Shown: positions 11,447-22,717 of the stretch, one piece after another
How the letters are laid out: every line of letters begins with the position of its first letter
How positions within the stretch are numbered: position 1 is the first letter of the stretch
Assembly: GCF_905147045.1 (NCBI RefSeq)
Contig: NC_065906.1
Coordinates: forward strand, 1,984,001-2,048,000
Source of the DNA: Nymphalis io
Taxonomy: Eukaryota > Arthropoda > Insecta > Lepidoptera > Nymphalidae
Length of the DNA stretch: 64,000 bases
Direction of reading: 5' to 3'
Position numbers and translations under genes: made by a program
The notes under the pieces: generated by a model
What the model was told of the DNA's origin: nothing
Seen by the model: the letters and a program-made list of their open reading frames with translations, nothing else
Database searches by the model: none

Positions 11447-11699
11447 ACTGGTGGTAGGGCTTTGTGCAAGCTCGTCTGGGTAGGTACCACCCACTCATCA
11501 GATATTCTACCGCAAAACAGCAGTACTTGGTATTGTTGTACAGGCACAAGGGGCATCTTAGTTCCCAAGGTTGGTGGCGCATTGGTGATGTAAGCGATGG
11601 TTAACATTTCTTACAATGCCAATGTCTATGGGCGTTGGTGACCACTTACCATCAGGTGGCCCATATGCTCGTCCGCCTTCCAATTCTATAAAAAAAAAA
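11447..11699 (+). repeat. repeat A copy with internal deletion
   Basis: Young-looking copy from ACTGGTGGTAGGGC to CTATAAAAAAAAA. About 36 bp are missing between TATTGTTGT and ACAGGCACAAG, where other copies carry GTTCCGGTTTGAAGGGTGAG and the bases after it. Confidence 0.9.
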
Positions 11700-11705
11700 T
11701 CTTTT

Positions 11706-11790
11706 ACAATGGCAATGTCTATGGGCGTTGGTGTCTACTTACCATCCGGTGGTCCATTTGCTCGTGCGCCAATCTATTCTATAAAAAAAA
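11706..11790 (+). repeat. second repeat A 3' end in tandem
   Basis: Six bases after the A tail of the previous copy the last ~85 bp recur: CAATGGCAATGTCTATGGGC, then ACTTACCATCCGGTGG, then CTATAAAAAAAAA. The two tails differ in several bases, so this is not a very recent tandem copy. Confidence 0.85.
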
Positions 11791-12288
11791 AGAAATATAT
11801 GACGAAGAAACCTGAATGTTTTATATGACAATACATCTAGCTTCAGTGGAGCAGAGAGGAATAAGCATAATATAACATACGAAGGGGTACTTACACCAAG
11901 ATTCTCATTCAGAAGACGATTCGGAGAGTATACGAAACGCATTCATAATATGTATATAGATAAAGTAAACCTTATGAAAGAGTAAAAAATTAATTTGTTA
12001 AAAAGAAAAATCCGTTTGAGGAAAATTTATGAGACCGCTTTGTCCACGAAAAAGGTTATATAAAAATAAGATATTACATAGAATATTAAATTAAAGACGG
12101 TCCTCAGGAACACTTTTATTATCTAGCTTATAACGACCGCCTTAGCATAAATCTTTTATGTGGACTTTGTAAGCTGTTGTACATCTGTATAATGTGGGTA
12201 GACCTTTTACTTTCAATTAACGTCATTGTTTAAAACTTTAAAGGCAAGATTTTATTTAAGATATTCATCTTGCGTATTCTAAAGGTTT
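11791..12288. other. intergenic, nothing recognised
   Basis: AT-rich with no supported feature. Confidence 0.45.
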
Positions 12289-12422
12289 TTACTGACGGTG
12301 AAATGGCTTAGTACAAGTCTGGGTATCATCCAATTAACAATTATTATACAGCCAGACATTATATTTATTCTGGTTTTATGGGTGAGTGTACCAGTGTAAT
12401 TATAAACATAAAGGCATATATA
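12289..12422 (+). repeat. repeat A copy, strongly decayed
   Basis: Vestiges in order: ACTGACGGTGAAATGGC, TAGTACAAGTCTGGGTA, TATTCTGGTTTTATGGGTGA and CCAGTGTAATTATA. The end of the copy is close to the R1-like insertion site that follows. Confidence 0.6.
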
Positions 12423-12437
12423 AAAGTGAATATACCT

Positions 12438-12552
12438 TTTTTTTAACGCTAGAAATAAGGATTACGCGTTTCCCTCCGTGTGGAACTCGCCGGTGTCCAA
12501 GGCGACGAGTGCGCCCTGAACATTGGAATATCCATTGAAAACCAGCGGTCTG
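12438..12552 (-). mobile_element. R1-like LINE 3' end with 15-bp target duplication
   Basis: Only ~115 bp long. It opens with a T run (poly(A) on the minus strand), then AACGCTAGAAAT, TTACGCGTTTCCCTCCG, GGAACTCGCCGG, ACGAGTGCGCCC and AAAACCAGCGGT, as in the 3' UTR of the element at 28.1 kb. The 15-mer AAAGTGAATATACCT stands at 12423-12437 and again at 12553-12567 and is an exact target-site duplication. It is therefore a complete, extremely 5'-truncated insertion event. Confidence 0.85.
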
Positions 12553-12567
12553 AAAGTGAATATACCT

Positions 12568-13032
12568 GGGTAAGGTGCTGTGAATCTAGATGATTTTTTA
12601 AGCTTCACATTACTTACTGGAGACATTTAGGAGAAAGTATGTGGAGTACTATAATTTATATATAAATAAGGCACTATATACAATTAAAATACACATAACG
12701 TAACTATAATAGCTTTGCAGTAGCACCAGCACAACTCATTTCATGTGGCCCGTATATAAGAAGGCTGCCTGTCCGATCTCTGGTGGTTACTTGGAAATGC
12801 CACACGACTTTTGAAAACGATTTCTGAGAACAAAAACCGTTATCGGTATAAAATAAATTTGCAAACCTAATTACTTAGAACTAATTCGATATTCAAAATC
12901 AATTTGATATCAATTTAAGAATAAAAACAGATCGATAAAGAATTAATTTTATTTAAATAAAATTAAAGCTACATTATACATAAAGCCGAGATGGCTTAAT
13001 ATAATTTATATAATTTATTTTTAGTATAATAT
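12568..13032. other. intergenic, with an orphan SINE B head
   Basis: AT-rich. The bases AAGCCGAGATGGCTT at about 12982-12996 are the first 15 bases of SINE B without the rest, followed by local duplications of ATAATTTATTTTTAG. Confidence 0.5.
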
Positions 13033-13170
13033 AATATAATTTATTTTTAGTTATTTTTTATTTGTTAAAAATTTATATAAATGTAAGTAAGTTTATTTGG
13101 TCAAAGTCGAATTCACCTCATGACGTAGGTAATTTATATCTTCTCGAGGAGAGCTGGATGGCTTATAAAA
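13033..13170 (+). repeat. unit U, copy 1: 138-bp segment joined to SINE B
   Basis: This segment (landmarks TTTGGTCAAAGTCGAATTCA, CCTCATGACGTAGGTAATTT, CTCGAGGAGAGCTGGATGG) recurs at 38543-38680 with about two differences, and in both places it abuts the head of a SINE B without a gap. Other SINE B copies (8887, 57924) lack it. Confidence 0.9.
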
Positions 13171-13471
13171 AAGCCGAGATGGCCCAGTGGTTAGAATGCG
13201 TGAATCTTATCCGATGATTGTGGGTTCAAACCCGGGCAAGCACCACTGAATTTTCATGTGCTTAATTTGTGTTTATAATTCATCTTGTGCTTGACGGTGA
13301 AGGAAAACATCGTGAGGAAACCTGCATGTGACTAATTTCATTGAAATTCTGCCACATGTGTATTATACCAACCCGCATTGGAGCAGCGTGGTGGAAGAAG
13401 CTCCAAACCTTCTCCCCAAAAAGGGAGAGGAGGCCTTAGCCCAGCAGTGGGACATTAATAGGCTGTTACTG
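13171..13471 (+). mobile_element. SINE B, full length
   Basis: A box TGGCCCAGTGG and B box GGTTCAAACCC in the tRNA-like head, body with CGGTGAAGGAAAACATCGTG, then the 3' end AGGCTGTTACTG. The head directly follows unit U. No simple target duplication flanks the SINE alone. Confidence 0.85.
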
Positions 13472-13571
13472 ATTACTGAAAGCTACATCTTAACGCAAGC
13501 AAAGACAAAACAGTACAATGCCTATTTCTCTTCTGTTTGGCAACCGATCTTCTTTTGTTTTTTTTATGTGA

Positions 13572-13635
13572 CTTCGAGCGTCAAATGAGTAAGCGTAAGA
13601 TTTCGAGCATCAGATGACGTCAGCGTAAAATTTGT
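13572..13635 (+). repeat. imperfect tandem pair of ~33 bp
   Basis: TTCGAGCGTCAAATGAGTAA is followed by TTCGAGCATCAGATGACGTC, each leading into AGCGTAA. Two units only, diverged. Confidence 0.6.
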
Positions 13636-14446
13636 TATCTACATATCACACTTTCGAGAGTGCCTTGGCACTCACGCCATTGTTTATTTATTTTGGAAGC
13701 TATTGAGCTATTAATAAAGAAATGGAAAAAATATATTCGAAACATGCAAATTCACGTATGTTTTTCATAAATTATCAATAATTATATTTGTAATAACATT
13801 GGTTCGCTCAGTGGTTACGGCTTGTTTACCTAAGCATCAATTTTTGTGTGAAATTAAATTGAAGTTAATATCAGAATATGTATATTATTCATATATTAAA
13901 AATAATATGCTAAATGAATTATGGGTATGAGATGCGTCCTTTCTGTCGACTAAGAGATCGAACTAACAAAAATAATTAAATTTGCGAATTATTGTGGACG
14001 CGCCTGATTGATAAATGAAAGCATTGCAATATTGTTGGTGCAATTAACCGCACATTTATGTTAAATCGCGGCTTAAAACTAGTTTATTAATACGACTTAA
14101 AGGCAGAGAAGCACCTTCAAAACCAATTCTATTTTATAATTGATCGCAGCGGTCGATTCGCCATTTGTATTGGATCTACACATTTGTGTCTCCGATAAAA
14201 CGGTTTGTTCCTATTTGTTCGTGTGATATATACAATGAAATTTTATTTGCAATAATATGTCTGTGTAGAAAAGTTCTTAAAATCCAAATTATTGGAAAAC
14301 AAAAGGACGTTTGTTAAGACTGAAAAAGTTAAATGAATTAATTATATTTTTTATCAGGTTATATCACCTATCACTTTAAAGAAGTATATATATAAGCAAA
14401 ATCAACCATAATCACTTTATAATTATGTTATATCGTTATATACACT
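13636..14446. other. intergenic, nothing recognised
   Basis: AT-rich. A tRNA-like phrase near 13803 (GGTTCGCTCAGTGGTTACGG) does not lead into a tRNA fold. Confidence 0.45.
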
Positions 14447-14704
14447 TTTACTTACTTCGTGTAAGCGCGTCTGGATGGTAACACCCACTAATCAAATATA
14501 CTACCGTTAAACAGCAATAATTAGTATTGTTGTGTTCTGGTTTGAAGGATGAGTGAGCCCGTGTAACTGCAGTACCCAAGGTTGGTGGCGCATTGGATAT
14601 TTAAGGAACGGTTAATATTTCTTACAGCGCCAATTTCTATGGGTGATGGTGACCACTTACGATGAGCTCATTTGCGTTACCGCCTATCTATTTATTTAAA
14701 AAAA
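14447..14704 (+). repeat. repeat A copy, full span, diverged
   Basis: Runs from TACTTCGTGTAAGCGCGTCTGG through GTGTTCTGGTTTGAAGGATG to the A-rich end TTATTTAAAAAAAC. A segment after GAGCCCGTGTAACTGCAG is deleted. Confidence 0.8.
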
Positions 14705-15335
14705 CACTTATTTTAATTTAATGTTTTTTTTTACACTTGAAACAAATCAATAGCATGATTATGTTAAATTGTCGATCAATTGTATTCATTCGATGGTTGG
14801 GTTTCGAAGAAAAACTAAAACTATTAGAAACTGTCCACAAACTGTACTTAATCTATTCGTTACTGCAGTTCTTCGACGTTTGTCTTATCGACTGAAGTTT
14901 ACCAAAAACTTTGAAAAATGTTCCGTTTTCATACAAAAATATCTTCATAGTTAGTAATTCACTAGAAATGCAACTCTTAAAAATATTTGTTACAAAGAAT
15001 AAAATTCTTTAGTATTAAATCCTTAAAAAGAAAATAATTATAAATAAAACTGTTTTTTTTAAATACATATCTGATACATATCTGTTATCTTTATCTTGTA
15101 ACATTAAGATATTTATTTATTGATAATATATTGATGCATTTTATTTAATTTGTATTCTAAATATTAAATAATACATTCACGGCTTTATATACAATTCTAT
15201 TTTTTATAAAAACGGAAAAGGTATTATTGAAATTTTTGTTTTGGAGGAATCTTAACGAATATTTTATGTACATCTAATGGCTACAAACTTTAAAATAAAA
15301 AAAATAACAGCTTTAAAATCTCCAGCATAAAAATA
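14705..15335. other. intergenic, nothing recognised
   Basis: AT-rich. The 61-codon frame at 14769-14954 has no family signal. Confidence 0.45.
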
Positions 15336-15420
15336 CAGCTGGGCTAAGACAGCCCCAGGCTTTTAAGCCGAAGTTTTGGAGCTTATTCCATCATTATGCA
15401 TGCTTCGTAAATACACATGT
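15336..15420 (-). repeat. SINE B fragment
   Basis: Minus-strand 3' part: GCTGGGCTAAGACAGCCCC, then TTTTGGAGCTTATTCCATC and AAATACACATGTGACC. Short and decayed. Confidence 0.55.
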
Positions 15421-16128
15421 GACCTCCGGATGTCTTCCTACACCGATGAGCACGAAATTTATTATAAAAACAAATTAAGCATATGGCAATTCACTTTGAT
15501 CTGTACATATTCTCGTCTGAAAATTAAAACTGTTAAAAAAAATGGTAGCATTTATAAGAGACAAAGTGGAATAAACTTACCATTGTGTCTGGAGGCGACC
15601 ACAGACCGCTCTGGAATTAATTGTAACCCCGCCGCTAAGATATTGTACTGAATGAGTTTTTAACGAGAACGACTGTTTGAGTTATACGCTTGATTTTATA
15701 CACCCTGTATTATTGCGATTTCGATAAATTATAATTAAGCTGTACTCGTTCAATAAAATAAAATAAAATGATTATTATTACCTACAATTTACGACGTTTT
15801 ATAGGAATGCTTTTGAATAACGCCATTAGCAAAAGGTTTACAAATTTTTTTAAATGGATATCGAACATTTTTTTTGAATGGTTATTTGTTTCCACTGCTT
15901 TTAGATATTATAAGTTAGTAAATGACTTAAATTTCTTATATTGTATTAATAAATGGATGGCTACTGAGATAATTAAATTTAATATAAATAACATTACTGT
16001 TATTAATAAAATAAAATATTTTTCCTGTTTGTGCTGTACAAAACTCACACGGACCAATGAAGTATAAATAGTATACGCCATACACACACAAGGGAGCCGA
16101 GTGGGGTCTACTTGACTGGGCTGCTTCA
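15421..16128. other. intergenic, AT-rich
   Basis: A 99-codon frame at 15768-16067 (rich in Ile, Asn and Phe) reflects base composition and shows no motif. No supported gene. Confidence 0.45.
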
Positions 16129-16312
16129 CTAGTGGTAGGGCTTTGTGCAAGCTCCTTTGGATAGGCACCACCCACTCATCAAGTTGTGTGTGTGTTGTGT
16201 GTGTCTGTGTGTGTTTTGTTTGTTGGTTTGAAAGGTGAGTAAGTCAGTGTAATTACAGGCAGGCATTACAGGCAAGGGACATAACATAACGGCAATGGTT
16301 TTACAATGCCAA
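16129..16312 (+). repeat. repeat A copy with inserted TG microsatellite
   Basis: AGTGGTAGGGCTTTGTGCAA and GGCACCACCCACTCATCA are followed by an expanded TG tract (about 16184-16220) where other copies carry ATATTCTACCGCAAAACAGC. Then GTTGGTTTGAAAGGTGAG and a degraded 3' part follow. Confidence 0.8.
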
Positions 16313-16639
16313 AAAAAGGCTGATCGGGATGGAGGTGGAAAAATGACAAACGAGCCAATTTTAATCTCAAGAAACGCCAATATATTCTTAACATGAGAAT
16401 ATTTTGATTTGATAAAATTGTTCTAACTAATTAAATAACACAAGGCTGTGGTTATACTGAATTATAATAAAATAATCCACGCTTCTGTACTTTTAGTTCC
16501 TAACAAATTCACCTTTGTCCGTACTTTCCAGACAGTGTCGTTTGAACCAATAGCTTTTTTACGTGGTTCAAGTTATGACATGGTAGGTGTTTGCTAAGCT
16601 CGCATTAAAAAAATTCAATGTTTTTTGTTTGTTAATCAT
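16313..16639. other. intergenic, nothing recognised
   Basis: No supported feature. Confidence 0.45.
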
Positions 16640-16812
16640 TGTTAATGGGTAAGTCCCACTGCTGCGCTAACTTCTCTTCTCCTTTTTGAGGAGGTTTGGA
16701 GCTTATTCCACTACACTGCTCTAATGCGGTTTGGTGGAATACACATTTGGAATTCCACACATGCAGGTTTCCTCGCGACGTTTTTCTTAACCGCTAAACA
16801 ATAGACGAATTT
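16640..16812 (-). repeat. SINE B copy, 3' half
   Basis: Minus-strand order AAGTCCCACTGCTGCGCTAA, GGTTTGGAGCTTATTCCAC, ACATGCAGGTTTCCTCGCG. The tRNA head is absent. Confidence 0.7.
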
Positions 16813-18092
16813 TAAAACCAGTTGAATTAATTGCTTACTTATAATTATGTATTATCTGAATATAATATGTGTATATTTTATTCACTGGACCATTTCAGCT
16901 CTTTTCTTTTTTTTTGTCAATAATTGACAAACTAATAAAATACAGGCAATATTTTAGACGACAAAACATCAAAACCACCCACAAGATCATAACCCTCTTT
17001 CATTGAAATCTAAAGACTATATAAAATGTATCAAATATCTGGTTAAGTCTTTAGAAATAAAGAGTGTTGAATATAATATACATATTTAATTTTCATATTC
17101 ATCTTTTTATGAATCACTTCAACAATATACACATAAATAGTCGAATGCAAAACAAATGCCTGATTGTACAAAATGTTTATTCATTGGTCAACCCCTCTCC
17201 GCTCCGCTGGGACACTTAGACCCCACAACACGGTAAAGTTCATCAGTCTCTGACGGTAACATCATTACAGAGCTCAATCAGCGCCCATTGACGATACGAC
17301 GTAAGCACAACTCGATTACTTAACATTATTCTCGCCTTACACTTGCAGGGGTGCTTTAGACCGTGCTTATCAAATATCGTAAATATTGGCAGTGTAATAT
17401 AAAAAAAGTTTCAACCCGTAAATGTCCGGCAAAAATGGTCAAAGGTATCCTGTTCTCTCACGGAGAACATGTGTAGTATATTTCAATATGCTGATCTATT
17501 AAATTTTAATCCAATGTGCAGATTTTCTTTTCAATGTTTTCCTTCACCGCTGAGCACGATACAAATTGATGCATAGTATTTGTATTGTAATAAGCTGCGC
17601 ACAAAAAGAAATGCTTGCCTAAATGGAAACCTCTTAATACCGATTCGGTTCTACTCATCAATTTTTATTTAAATCATTTATCTAATAATTATCCTTCGTA
17701 GTAACAACCTATTTATGATACTACTATAACCACTGTCAACATTCAAAGCCAACTTTATTGCTTAAAAGATAGATTGCTTGTAATGAGCCAAGATAATAAA
17801 AATAACTACCAATTATCGCAAAAGTATTGGAGCTTAAGTTGAGTATATGTCTTGTTCTGCTTTCTTGTAACAAGACTTATTGGAGACTTACTTATATAAA
17901 AATTATATAAGAAGGGATGTCACGTTTCGCAACGTGACATATATGAGTCTGCATGTTTGATACCAGGCAGCATCACAATCTAATCTAATTTAATCTATAT
18001 GATTACGAATTGACATAAATAAGATATTCAATTGCAATATAAATGTGTAATATAAACAATACTATTTATTTTTAATTCATTTGAAAATGTCC
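16813..18092. other. intergenic, mostly unassigned
   Basis: AT-rich. A GC-richer part at about 17190-17400 and a short SINE B-like phrase near 17535 (TTTTCCTTCACCGCTGAGCA) are the only departures. Nothing else was recognised. Confidence 0.4.
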
Positions 18093-18382
18093 TGGTGGTA
18101 GGGCTTTGTGCAAGCTCGTCTGGGTAGGTACCACCCACTCATCAGATATTCTACCGCAAAACAGCAATACTTGATATTGTTGTGTTCCGGTTTGAAGGGT
18201 GAGTGAGCCAGTGTAATTACACGGGACATAAAATCTTAGTTCCCAAGGTTGGTGGCGCATTGGATATGTAAGCGATGGTTGACATTTCTTACAATGCCAA
18301 TGTCTAAGAGCGTTGGTGACCACTTACCATCAGGTGGCCCATATGCTCGTCCGCCTTCCTATTCTATAAAAAAAAAAAAAAA
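18093..18382 (+). repeat. repeat A, full length
   Basis: One of the best copies, from TGGTGGTAGGGC to CCTATTCTATAAAAAAA. AAAATGT stands before it (18084-18090) and after it (18379-18385) and may be a short target duplication, but the second overlaps the A tail. About 11 bp are lost after GTGTAATTACA. Confidence 0.9.
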
Positions 18383-18577
18383 TGTGTTGTAAATTATTAT
18401 GGCTCAAAAAAACACTCAATACTGTTATTTCAAAAGCAAAAAGTATTTAATTTCATATTATTATATCGCTTGATTCTAAGTATATAAATCATATTTGTAT
18501 CTATTTTCCTATTTGTTATTTGTGAGTATGAGTAAACTGTTTTCTGTTAAATCCTGTTTTCTGTAAAATAATTAAAT
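18383..18577. other. spacer, nothing recognised
   Basis: AT-rich sequence between repeat A and the hairpin. Confidence 0.4.
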
Positions 18578-18621
18578 GAAGAGGGAAAATCAATAAATAA
18601 ATTTATTGATTTTCCCTCTTC
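18578..18621. repeat. perfect 20-bp inverted repeat (hairpin)
   Basis: Arms 18578-18597 (GAAGAGGGAAAATCAATAAA) and 18602-18621 are exact reverse complements with a four-base loop. No gene adjoins it. Confidence 0.95.
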
Positions 18622-18805
18622 GCAGTTCTCTGTTAAAGTATGCTTTTATAAACGCGCGCATTGTGGCATAAAGTATTAAAAAAAGAAGGTTTGATACATC
18701 TCAAACTATTATCCGTATTATAAGGAGCAGTGAAGTGATTGAAGGAATGGATACTGGCAACCCAAATAAGCTGAGCTGACAATGTCATGTAGCGGAAACT
18801 CGTTA

Positions 18806-18829
18806 ATTCATTCATTCATTCATTCATTA
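18806..18829 (+). repeat. ATTC microsatellite
   Basis: About six tandem ATTC units. Confidence 0.9.
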
Positions 18830-19320
18830 CAGCTAAGCCTGACATATTATATTATGTTTTAATTTTGTTTGCTAAAATTGTATTATTAATTAGTTATTAT
18901 TTAAATCTGCCGAGGCGTCAAACACAGCAATTAAGTTATATACATCGACCAAGTTATTTTGATCTTTGCGGGAATATTTCCAATATTCCAAAAGCAAGGG
19001 ATTCGAAGTTAAATAAAGGAGAGTGGAGGTCACAATTAAATGGTTCTCATTGGATATAGTACTAAGCCGGTCAATATGTAGAACCTTGAATAATTTAGAT
19101 GCCACTAAATAGAGGGAAGTCAGTTAATATTCAGAGCGAGGACAATATTTTGATAACCGAGTGAAAGGGTAGGGACAAAGGGAATCCATAATTAGAGTTG
19201 CTTGTGTATAATAGATGCAATAGTAAGTATTATATTTAATACTTTAAAAAAATATCGCCTTATCTATTAATAATAGGCAATATTATATATAAAAAAAGTT
19301 TAAATAAATATACATATTTA
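18830..19320. other. intergenic, nothing recognised
   Basis: Short frames on both strands only; no supported feature. Confidence 0.45.
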
Positions 19321-19450
19321 AGCGTCAATAGCGCAATGGTTTACGGGCTGGTCAGCAATGTAAAATTCGCAGTTTCGTTCCTAGTCCCTTGGACTATTTT
19401 CATCCCCATTCCTAACACAAGTATCCTTATTTAAAATATCCCCTAAAAGA
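19321..19450 (+). repeat. tRNA-like SINE fragment (SINE E)
   Basis: GCGTCAATAGCGCAATGG (A-box-like) and TTTCGTTCCTAGTCCC (decayed B box), then TTGGACTATTTTCATCCCC and CTAACACAAGTATCC. I recall this order from a lepidopteran tRNA-derived SINE; only one copy is in the window. Confidence 0.45.
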
Positions 19451-19933
19451 AATATTAGTAATTCTTCAGATGGTAATTGCTATTATTCTTTAAATTTTAA
19501 AGTTATTTCTTTTCGAAAGGCTTATCTACCCCAAAATCGTGTTCGACCATATAATATTTTTCATCGCTGCACCACGCTTCAATATAAACAAAATTACCTT
19601 ACATAGTACGCTTATGTTTGAATACAAAAACATTGTTTCAAATCATATGTACATATGGTATGTGTTGATTTTCACTGGCATGAAGTTGGTTTTCACTGAC
19701 TTCTATGCAGAATTTTACTATAAAATAAATTTTAGAGTAAAATCTAAAATTTGTGTATAATTTAACAATTTTTTTAATAACAGAGTTTTGTTCCTTGCCA
19801 GTTTTTCTTGAAATTTGCATTTCGAACCAGTTGTACTTGTTAATTCTTTAAGAACTCACTTCGTACGTTACTTGTGAAATGTTTAAAACCGACTTACAAT
19901 GGTACGTAATTTTGATGCATGTATCCTTTAATA
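19451..19933. other. intergenic, AT-rich
   Basis: Overlapping frames of 60-73 codons on both strands, with no family signal. Confidence 0.45.
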
Positions 19934-20150
19934 ACAGTAACAGCTGTAAATGTCCCACTGCTAGACTTCCTCTCTTTTTGAGGAGAAGGCTTTGAGCTTA
20001 TTCCACAACACTGCCTGAGTGTGGGGGGAAATCTGACTTATGTATCAGATGTTCATCCACGCTGAATACGAGATGAATTATAAACAGAGTAAAACATGAA
20101 AATTTGTGTTTCAGTTGTGTTTGCCTGGATTTAAATCCAAAATTACCTGT
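19934..20150 (-). repeat. SINE B copy, decayed
   Basis: AACAGTAACAGCTGTAAATG, TCCCACTGCTAGACTTCC and GAGAAGGCTTTGAGCTTATT in minus-strand order, then a decayed body reaching the B-box region (GATTTAAATCCAAAATTACC). Confidence 0.65.
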
Positions 20151-20259
20151 AAAGATTTGTGCTCATCTACTGTATCTTGATAGATCGAATAGATTTTGTT
20201 ATAGATTTTTTTTAAGTTTTGAGTGTTATGTTTTGTAAAAAAATTATATATAAAACAAT

Positions 20260-20506
20260 AACTGTCTGGCTGATTAATATATCAACGCACATTCCAAACC
20301 ACTGGGGCTAGCACCATGAAATTTTGCATACGGGTTCCTTTCATACAGTAGGCTTGCACTAAAGGACGATATTTTAAAATGTAAGGAAGTGATAACGGGA
20401 ATGAAATTCGTATGAAAATCATTCATTTTTGAAGAAAGAGCTATGGATATTTTTATTTAGCAATTCTGAATTATGATGCAAACGAAGTTGCGTGTAAAGC
20501 ACTAGT
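20260..20506 (+). repeat. possible Helitron-like non-autonomous element
   Basis: ATATCAACGCACATTCCAAA, CACTGGGGCTAGCACCATG, AAATTTTGCATACGGGTTCC and the end GAAGTTGCGTGTAAAGCACTAG follow a pattern I know from lepidopteran elements ending in CTAG. It has no coding capacity, and the class is uncertain. Confidence 0.4.
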
Positions 20507-22454
20507 TTGTTATAATATAATATTAATAATAATATTTATATTTTTAAACTACACCTCATTGTTATATTTATTAGTCGCCTTAGATATTTTTTTCATAAAA
20601 TGATAGCTCTAATATTGTTTGATCTTTACATTCGTATCTAAAGGGTTGTTCCCGAGTTCCAATCAATACAGCACGTATAATATTTCAAAGGGTTAGAGCC
20701 CTACGCATGTAGTAACTCAGTTATAGGTTCCCTCATCAAGTCTAATGAAAACATTACATGTTTCGAATACGTAGAACATTTATCGTAAAAGGGGGATATT
20801 GATTACGCTTAGAATTCAGCTATTACTATGTTTGTATAGTACATCTTTTCGATATATGGAATTCGGAAAAAGGAACAAGCGCCTAGTTGAATTTAGTTAG
20901 CAATATCATTTTTGAAAGAGTACATTATTTTTGTGCTAAATATTTATAAAAGGCGTTATGAAAACTCATGAAATTAACTTAAAACATTCAATTTTCGGGT
21001 TAATACAAATAGGTGCACTACATTACTACACAGTACAGTATAGATTACTCCTTTGTTAAGCAAGGTTAAGACCATTTCGTATAGTAGCATCATTATTAGT
21101 TAGTATAATATGATAATGAAAACTGATTGACTTTTTTCACAGCACCAATGAAAAATAAAGGTCATATATGTTCAATAAGTAATATTATACAATCCATCCA
21201 ATTGACATAGTAATTACATAAAATATCCATATTAATACATAATTAGAGTCATGTGTTAAGAGGTCAATATTTACATTACGACTTTTGACAAAGGTAATTC
21301 CGTAGTAAATCGGAAGTTTGAACTCAAAGTACTAAGACTTTTATGTCAACACGTTTACAACCGAAGTTGTGATAATGCTCACCCCTACGATAGAGTAATG
21401 GGGTGTCATGGGGTGTAATTTACAAAAATTTCCCTTTCATTGTAAGATGATTTTAGTTGAATGGAGGGACCGATCGTCGTGACTTGCCAAAGGGGATTCA
21501 CAGGATGCATTAAATAATTGATACGACATTTGTTTTTTTTTATTATTATTATTAAATAACTTAATTGCACACTCAAGAGGGAAAAAAAGACAAATTCGAG
21601 TAAAAAAAAAAAAACAAAAGCTTAAGAATTGTCATGTCTTTATAAACATAATTGCGGACTGTAAAATGATGCATGCAGTGGGCATGAACGATGTCAGTAA
21701 TATTTATTTATATGTCACTTCTAATGGCGCATCGGTAAGATCACATCACGATAATTTGTTTCGATAGGAATATGCAAACATTTTCAATTAATTATTATTT
21801 ATTAGTGTCGTTGTCAATGTTTTAATTAAAAAATGCAATTTAAGTTATTTTTTTTAAACATTAATCTTTACTAACGAATACTAAACAAGGATTCTGAAAC
21901 ATGTGTCGTGCTTACACAGTAACTTTGGTGGCAAAACTTAGCAAAGCTTTAGGTATTTAAGTTTTGGAAAGACTAGAATATTCCGAAAGTTTGTAAAAGC
22001 AATACTAACATGTTTATGAGGAGATTAGATTGGATAACAAGACTTCGTACGTGAACGTGTTTTAGTTAGATAGCAGTTTATGTGCATTTTAAAATTAAAT
22101 TTCGTCTTAACATCGGATCAATATCCGTCGTATAGTAGTAGTAGTATTAAGAATATACTCATCGATGTTTGATTTGGAAAAAGGGACAAACGAAAAATTA
22201 CATAATATAATTATAATTAAGTCATCTATTTCATAAATAACGCACTTGAAAAATATCACATGTAACGTAAATAATAAATATTAATCAAATGTCAAAAAAG
22301 CAATGTTTACTGAACACAAGATTACATAAATGATTAAAAATCGTAAAAATGATTCATTAACAAAGTACTCGTGATTGAGTATTATTTTTTTACAGCTAAG
22401 GTAAGTTAATTTAAAGTCGTTTTTACAATACCTGCATATTTTCTTCTTATTCTT
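20507..22454. other. intergenic, nothing recognised
   Basis: About 1.9 kb of AT-rich DNA, the longest stretch with no repeat that I could identify. Poly(T) and TTA runs lie near 21530-21560 and a poly(A) run near 21601-21614. Confidence 0.4.
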
Positions 22455-22717
22455 CTTCCTAGTGTTTTCCCGGCCTAGTAACGCCAGGGTCCGCTTTCCT
22501 GCATTTAAACCTCCACTTTGCCCGATCTAAAGCGTAAGGAGGATCCTTAGTGAGATCGTGCTCTCTCATGTCGTCCCTCACGACATCGAGCCAGAGCTGC
22601 ATGGGCCTACCGCGGGATCTAGGGTCTTCGACAACATAGTCCAGACATCGGTTTCTGACATAGTCTGGCGGTCTGCGGCTAATATAGCCAAACCAACGCA
22701 GACGGCTTTCCTGCAAC
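22455..22717 (-). pseudogene. RTE-type LINE ORF2 C-terminus
   Basis: An 85-codon minus-strand frame reads LRWFGYISRRP, YVRNRCLDYVVE, SRGRPMQLWLDVV, DDMREHDLT and DRAKWRFKCRKADP, the conserved C-terminal tail of RTE-clade LINE proteins (typically RLRWFGHVMRR and RSRGRPKKRW). The frame ends with the stop inside PGKH near 22459-22461, followed by an AAGAAG-rich end. It is 5'-truncated at about 22717, so only the tail of a protein of roughly 1000 residues is left. Non-functional. Confidence 0.85.

Noticed and set aside
15768..16067. 99-codon plus-strand frame
   Set aside because: Residue content (Ile, Asn, Phe, Lys) is what AT-rich DNA gives by chance; no motif or splice context.
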